A DNA stretch of 64,000 bases from Dactylellina haptotyla. Taxonomy: Eukaryota; Ascomycota; Orbiliomycetes; Orbiliales; Orbiliaceae. The DNA lies in NCBI GenBank assembly GCA_031310005.1, contig CM062380.1, positions 1,798,001 through 1,862,000 of the forward strand, read 5' to 3'. The position numbers and the translations under genes are program-made. The notes under the pieces are model-generated. The model saw nothing but the letters and a program-made list of their open reading frames with translations, searched no databases and was not told the origin of the DNA. Positions 59,283 to 64,000 of this stretch are shown here, one piece after another (positions within the stretch are counted from its first letter, which is position 1; every line of letters begins with the position of its first letter).

Positions 59283-62200
59283 CTAATGCACTAATTCCCA
59301 GTTTTTCAATCTTTCTTCTTCACACTTTGTACAAACCGGTTCGTTCTTGCACCCGTCTCGGAGGAAGTATCTTCCATCCTGGAATTCAGATCCACACTCC
59401 TATTTTTTGTTTGTTAGTTTGTGAATTTTCCGAGAGATCAGATGGGTAAACTTACAAAGCAACAGAAACACTCCATGTGCCAGTCGGCGTCGAGTGCTTT
59501 GACGACGGTATCAGTGACTGGCTTTTTGCATTTCTTGCACTTGCTGCTGTATCGCTTCTGATAGCACGGTAGACACCAGGCGTACTTGTCTTTCTCGACA
59601 AATCGCGATTGAGCATCAAATGGCTATGTGCTTGTTAGCAAATGTATAAAAGGATGAAGTGAGATATGGATGAGTACTTACATCACCACATTCAGCGCAG
59701 AAGAAATGGCCGGCGTGCCAAGTTGCTCCGCAAGCTTCAACCACTTCGCCTTCAATGGGAGTCTTGCAACTCTTGCACCTGGGGCTGAACATCTCATGGA
59801 AATCAAGATGGCAGTAGAAGCGGCCGGTTGGACCGGCGTCTGGGGCAGCATCTGGACCTAAAGGTTCAGGGTAGAATGCAACGTGCTCTAGGCGGGTGCT
59901 GCAATGGGAACAGCGGAAACATTCTGGATGGAATCTTAAACCAGAGGCTAAGACGGCTCTTGCTGATATATGGTTCCCACAGGCTGTGCAAGCAGCAGCA
60001 GATCTGGGCATTGGGATGCGGTGGTTTGCACCGTGGCCATGCGTTTCAAAAGCAGCTCTTCGATCAGCAATGCTATTACTGGCCGGGGCTCCTCGTGGGG
60101 TCGGAAGAGGGCGAGAATCTTGCTTCCGGGTAGTGGGGGTAGGAAGGGGTCTTCGATCAGTCGGTTCTTCGGGGCCGGAGAACGAGAAAGAAGGAACCGA
60201 GGGATTGGAATTTTCACTGTCATCATCGTCAGGAAGGTTAAGGATTGGAACACCAGGCTTAGAGAGAGTCTCATCAGGAACATTTATCGTGGGAATATTC
60301 TTCACTGCAGGAGTGGAGTCATCAGAGAAGGAGAAAACAGGAATAGGTGGCATGGATTTTGCCACATCTGGCTGGCTCCTACTCTCTGCTGCTCTGGCAG
60401 GCATTGGAGGCAACGGCTTGGGGGTTTGAGATGGTTGGGAGGGAACAGCCGGGAGCCGCCTTGTATTTGAATTATCCACCCCATCGAAGGAAAATGTAGG
60501 AATGGGGGGTGGTGTCTGGTTCTTAGAAGGTTGCGATGTAGCCACTGGGGATATTTGCTTAGGTGGCAACTGCGTCTCATTGATAGGACTTGTAGCTATA
60601 ACAGGGGGCTGTGGGAGCGCTTTTGGTAGTTGTGAGGGCACTGCGGGAAGTGAGCGACCTGTAGGCATAAAATTACTCGAGGGCACCACAGGAAGGGGAG
60701 ACGGATTTGCTTGGGGTTGTTGAAAGTTACCGTGGAACGGGCGGTTGAAGAAAACCTGCGTCCCAGGCTGCTGTTGAAAGTTGTGGGATGGAAGCGGTGG
60801 TGGCCCCGATTGGAAACTTCGCATCGGTTGGATCTGAGTTTGCGGCATAGACGGCGGTAGAGATTGTCTATGTTGTGGAGGAACGCCGTAAGCAGGTACT
60901 CCGCCATGTTGCATAGGGGGTTGCTGCATAGGCTGCCCAGGTTGGTAAATGTTTCCCAAACTCGAGTGACGACCATGTACATTGTTCATGTGAGGTGGGA
61001 TCGCTCGCGAGTACTGAGAAGAATGTGAATGAGGCGCAGGTGATGGGCAGTGAGGAGGAACGATCGAATCAGATCCCGTTCTGGTCCTGAGGAAAGGTGG
61101 GTTCGGGTTATTGAGAGGTATGGCAGTAGGTGGCACAGGTGGTCTGTAGGGCTTGTATTGAGGAGCTTCATAGGCCTTTCTCGCGACGCTTGCGATAGGA
61201 TTGGAAGCCGAAGTAGTATTCTGAGAGGGCAAATTCACCGGCATGCTATTAGTGCGAGCAAATCCGAACTGAGACGGGTTAGGCTCAGCGGGAATCGCTG
61301 CTACAGGAGCAGGAGCGGAAACAGGGGCTACTGGAGCAATGACCTGAATGTCGTTCCGCTCTTTGAACTCTTCCATTGTGACAGTTGGGAAAGCGGGCTT
61401 GGGAGCTGCAGCATAAGGGTCGGCTTTCAATTGGAGTTCCGATATTTTGCTGGCAATCTTAGAAACCTCGCCGGAAGGAACTACAGCGTTTGGATTCTTG
61501 CCTTGCTGGACGTTGAAGCCGGCATCGTTTTCCCCGTCGTCAAGAGTCATTTCGCCCACGACCTTATCGTCTTCCACGATCATAACTTTCGTTGGGGGTG
61601 TTGGTGGCGCCACAGGTGTAAATGTAGGCACACCTCTGTCCTCAAACTTTGGCCGCTTCTCCAGCTCTGGAGGAGTCGAACCTGGAGTCGGGAGAGCATT
61701 GACTTGGTATTGGACTTTGTTATTATTTGTGACCGGGATCGGGGCTGCAGGGGTTTGAGAAGAGTGTATAGATGTCGCACTGGGTTTGATATCAACGGGT
61801 AGAGTCCTATTGATTTTCAGAGGCGCCGGGGACTCTGGCTTCTGTTCATCTTGAGGAATTTCCACCGGGTCCTTGGTATAATCATCTATGGGGCTTGGAT
61901 CCTTCTCCTCCACCGGAGAGTCGAGTAGAATGCTAACGGCTTCGATCTCTTGGGAGATGTCGTTTTGTAGCTTTGATATTGAATCTTCAATCAAATCCTC
62001 AATCGGCGAGTTGGAAATATCGGTGACCTGGTTTTCCTTGTCCTGTTCCTCGATTTCCTTGGTTTGGACGTGAACCCTCACAACTGGCTTCTCCTCAACT
62101 TTCTCAATGTTGCTGGCATTTCCCGAATCTTCCAAGATTGCTGCCGGTGCTGCCTGGCGACGGCTTCCGAAAGGCGAGGGCCTGCCGGAAGCACCCCCAA

Positions 62201-62564
62201 CGATCCAACCATTTCTGGTTGTAAGAGTTCCTTTAGACCTCTGCATATCCCGAACGCTCCCTCCAAAACGCCTGAAAGCTGATGCTGTATCGGACTGAAC
62301 TCTTGTGATTGGCTCCATCGTGGGTTCCTCCTGCTCGGCGTTCACAGTGCCTTGCTCCGTAAAAGATGCCGAGAGTCGTTTCGTGGGGGCTTCGAAGTTT
62401 GACCGGGTAGGAGTTTGGCGTCCATGCTTCACATCAGTCATATACTTGTCTGGGAGTCGGGATGAAGTCAGTAAGATGTGTGCTATGGGGTCCCGGGAAC
62501 GCAGCTGATATATTTACGTACTTAGCTGCTCCTTTGTCATAAATGACGGGCGAACGCGGTCCAT
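59283..62564 (-). CDS. Paxillin-like triple-LIM-domain protein
   Basis: Exons on the minus strand are 62564-62522, 62449-59682, 59623-59456 and 59399-59283, phases closing, 1031 residues. The N-terminus reads MDRVRPSFMTKEQLNKYMTD, a start typical of fungal LIM proteins, and needs the 43-nt first exon. Residues about 20-830 are disordered and Pro/Ser/Gln-rich with many SH3-type PxxP stretches (KPLPPMPAR, RRLPAVPSQPSQ). Three LIM domains follow at about 835-900 (CTACGNH), 906-960 (CKSCKTP) and 966-1025 (CKKCKKP), each with paired Cys/His zinc ligands; the second uses His in one Cys position. This layout matches fungal Pxl1-type paxillin-like proteins, which act at the cytokinetic ring and sites of polarised growth. 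The last two exons complete LIM2 and LIM3 and would be missed if the long frame alone were read. It is divergent from the gene at the right edge. Confidence 0.87.
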
Positions 62565-63301
62565 CCTGGTGGTCTCAATTGCAACGCTCTCTGTTCCAGC
62601 AAAGAAGTTTCGTCCACAGCCTCGACGTCGAAGAGTGTTATTATTATATGCGGAGACCGGTTAACGATTGGTAAAAGAAAGCGGCGGCGGCTGCTGTGTC
62701 CGTGGCGAGCGAAAGAATGTTCGATTCACGACTTGGCGAGAGAGAGAGAGAATGGAATGCCAGCGTAATGGCGGGTGTTGTCCTGAGGCGGTGGATGGGA
62801 TTACAGCAAGCACATGGGAAAGCGAACGCCAGAGGAAGAATTTGAGGAAGTTGGATATAATCGAATGGCTGTCAGATAATACCAGATACCAGAAGATACC
62901 GCCAGGCCAGATAGTTACAGTAATATGTACTTGAGCACCTTCGATATTCGAACCGGGGCGCAAGTACCTTTAAAGCGCTCCGCCAGTTCGCAGGCTGACG
63001 GCCAAGCACGACGTTGGCGCCAGGCTGTTGTGTTGCGCGACGTAAACACACAACCCGTTTTGGGGACGTTGCCAGGACAGGCTGCCTGAAACCATCACAA
63101 CGGCACTTTGGTCTCCTCCTGTCGCTTGCCGTCCGATATCCGCACAGCATTTGATTATCCTCCGACTATCGAATCCGGGGCCGCTAACGTCAGGGGCCAG
63201 GGGCATTTTCAGGATATCATATCTGTCAGCATCATCGATTTTTTTCGTTATTGTATACTGTTTGGGAGGGGAGAGCTAGTTGGGTAGTTCTCGCGCTCCG
63301 C
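62565..63301. promoter_or_regulatory. Shared upstream region of LIM and asparagine-synthetase-like genes
   Basis: A 737-base interval between divergent start codons, with a (GA)n-like run at about 62736-62750. It must hold both promoters. No gene is seen. Confidence 0.5.
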
Positions 63302-64000
63302 ATGTGTGGGATCCTCTTCGAACTCTCACACGCCGCAGACTCTTCATCGCCCTCGGTCTCTGACGCTCTTGTCGACAATGTCGGACGGAGAGGCCCGGAC
63401 TCGCTCAGGACCGTGGAGGTCACCGTCAGCTCCTCCCTCCGGTTGAAATTCACTGCTTCCGTTCTCTCCCTTCGTGGCACGGCTGTCGTGCCCCAACCGC
63501 TTTCTTCACCAAGCTCGAACCGAGATGACGCGACGCAGCATGAAGCGCCTGAGTATGTGCTCTGCTGGAATGGTGAGGCGTGGCGGTTTGACGGTCAAGA
63601 ATTCCCAGCCGATGAGAACGACACACAACTCATATTTCAAAAACTGAGCTCGTGCGATGGCAGGGTTCAGGACGTCCTGCAGCTGGTTGAAGGCCCGTTT
63701 GCCTTTGTCTTTTACGATGGCCCCAGGAAACGAATCTGGTTCGGACGCGACTGGCTGGGGAGACGATCCCTCCTGTTCAAAAAGCCCACGCCCGCAAGCC
63801 CAGGTATCGTGATATGTAGTATATCAGGCACCGAGGAGACATCGCAGTGGGATGAGGTTGAAGCGGATGGGTTCTACTTCATTGATTTGGAAGAAATCGA
63901 AACCGGCCGTTCAGTGGATGGGCCTCAAAATCACACTCTCCACAAGGTTGCATTTGTAACTCAAATAGAATACAAGAGCATGGACCGTAAGAGTCCATGC
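63302..64000 (+). CDS. Asparagine-synthetase-domain protein (ASNSD1-like), 5' part only
   Basis: The frame opens at 63302 with MCGILFELSHAADSSSPSVS and runs 233 codons to the edge of the window without a stop. Cys2 right after the initiator Met is the nucleophile of class II (Ntn-type) glutamine amidotransferases, and NVGRRGPDSLR is the conserved substrate-loop motif. Later blocks also match: LCWNGEAWRFDG, NDTQLIFQKLSS, VEGPFAFVFYD, and RIWFGRDWLGRRSLL. The ATP-binding synthetase half should lie beyond the edge. Compared with true asparagine synthetases the N-terminal half has a family-specific insert and spacing like human ASNSD1 and yeast YML096W, whose physiological role is unclear. The start is fixed because the catalytic Cys must be residue 2. 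Whether the frame continues unspliced past the edge cannot be seen. Confidence 0.86.
   Translation, partial: MCGILFELSHAADSSSPSVSDALVDNVGRRGPDSLRTVEVTVSSSLRLKFTASVLSLRGTAVVPQPLSSPSSNRDDATQHEAPEYVLCWNGEAWRFDGQEFPADENDTQLIFQKLSSCDGRVQDVLQLVEGPFAFVFYDGPRKRIWFGRDWLGRRSLLFKKPTPASPGIVICSISGTEETSQWDEVEADGFYFIDLEEIETGRSVDGPQNHTLHKVAFVTQIEYKSMDRKSPC

Noticed and set aside
1-64000. CRISPR array, rRNA genes, virus-like or LTR element, or DNA-transposon open frames
   Set aside because: None was seen. No long direct or inverted terminal repeats, reverse transcriptase, integrase, transposase or capsid-like frames were recognised by eye. A repeat-library search would be needed to exclude decayed copies in the gene-poor stretches.

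Overview
The window is nuclear DNA of a filamentous ascomycete (Pezizomycotina). The evidence is short introns (about 50-75 nt, in places longer) with GTAAGT/GTACGT-type donors and CAG/TAG acceptors, and a fungal gene set: the fungal form of Mediator subunit 19, a REX3-type exonuclease with an N-terminal CCCH finger, a paxillin-like triple-LIM protein, a standalone fungal nucleoside-phosphorylase-fold protein and a divergent fungal 14-3-3-like protein. The long gene-poor spacers with pyrimidine tracts and microsatellites would suit an early-diverging lineage such as Pezizomycetes or Orbiliomycetes, but I cannot fix the genus. There is no bacterial, organellar, rDNA or CRISPR signal, and I recognise no viral or retroelement relic.

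Layout. 0-9 kb is gene-poor, with only a phosphorylase-fold gene at 2.7-3.7 kb (minus). 9.2-15.3 kb holds two low-complexity proteins, at 9.2 kb (plus) and 13.5-15.3 kb (minus), separated by a T-rich spacer. 15.3-20 kb shows no gene. 20-29 kb is gene-dense: a small two-exon protein, a Nif3/YqfO-insert-like domain protein, a seven-exon mitochondrial carrier (minus) containing two microexons of 12 and 10 nt, the REX3 gene (plus), and a four-exon coiled-coil protein (minus). 30-34 kb holds two secreted proteins (minus): one whose predicted mature chain begins with histidine, and one built from a tandem duplication. 34-44 kb holds a divergent pair with a short shared promoter, a JmjC/cupin-type oxygenase, a large uncharacterised fungal protein, and MED19. 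43.9-51.9 kb is an 8-kb stretch without a recognisable gene. A 14-3-3-like gene follows at 52 kb (minus), then another 5-kb empty stretch, a Cys/Tyr/Gly-rich protein at 57.8 kb, the LIM-domain gene at 59.3-62.6 kb (minus), and the 5' part of an asparagine-synthetase-like gene running off the right edge.

The genes do not form a pathway or cluster. It is an ordinary housekeeping neighbourhood (RNA decay, transcription, mitochondrial transport, cytoskeleton) with two secreted-protein genes in the middle. Several gene models depended on joining exons by hand. In each multi-exon case the reading phase closes across all junctions and the spliced length is a whole number of codons, which is the main support for these models. 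I did not find a convincing new multi-gene system. The most unusual single observations are the microexon pair in the carrier, the altered ribose-site motif in the phosphorylase-fold protein, the altered phosphopeptide-binding positions in the 14-3-3-like protein, and the two secreted proteins.
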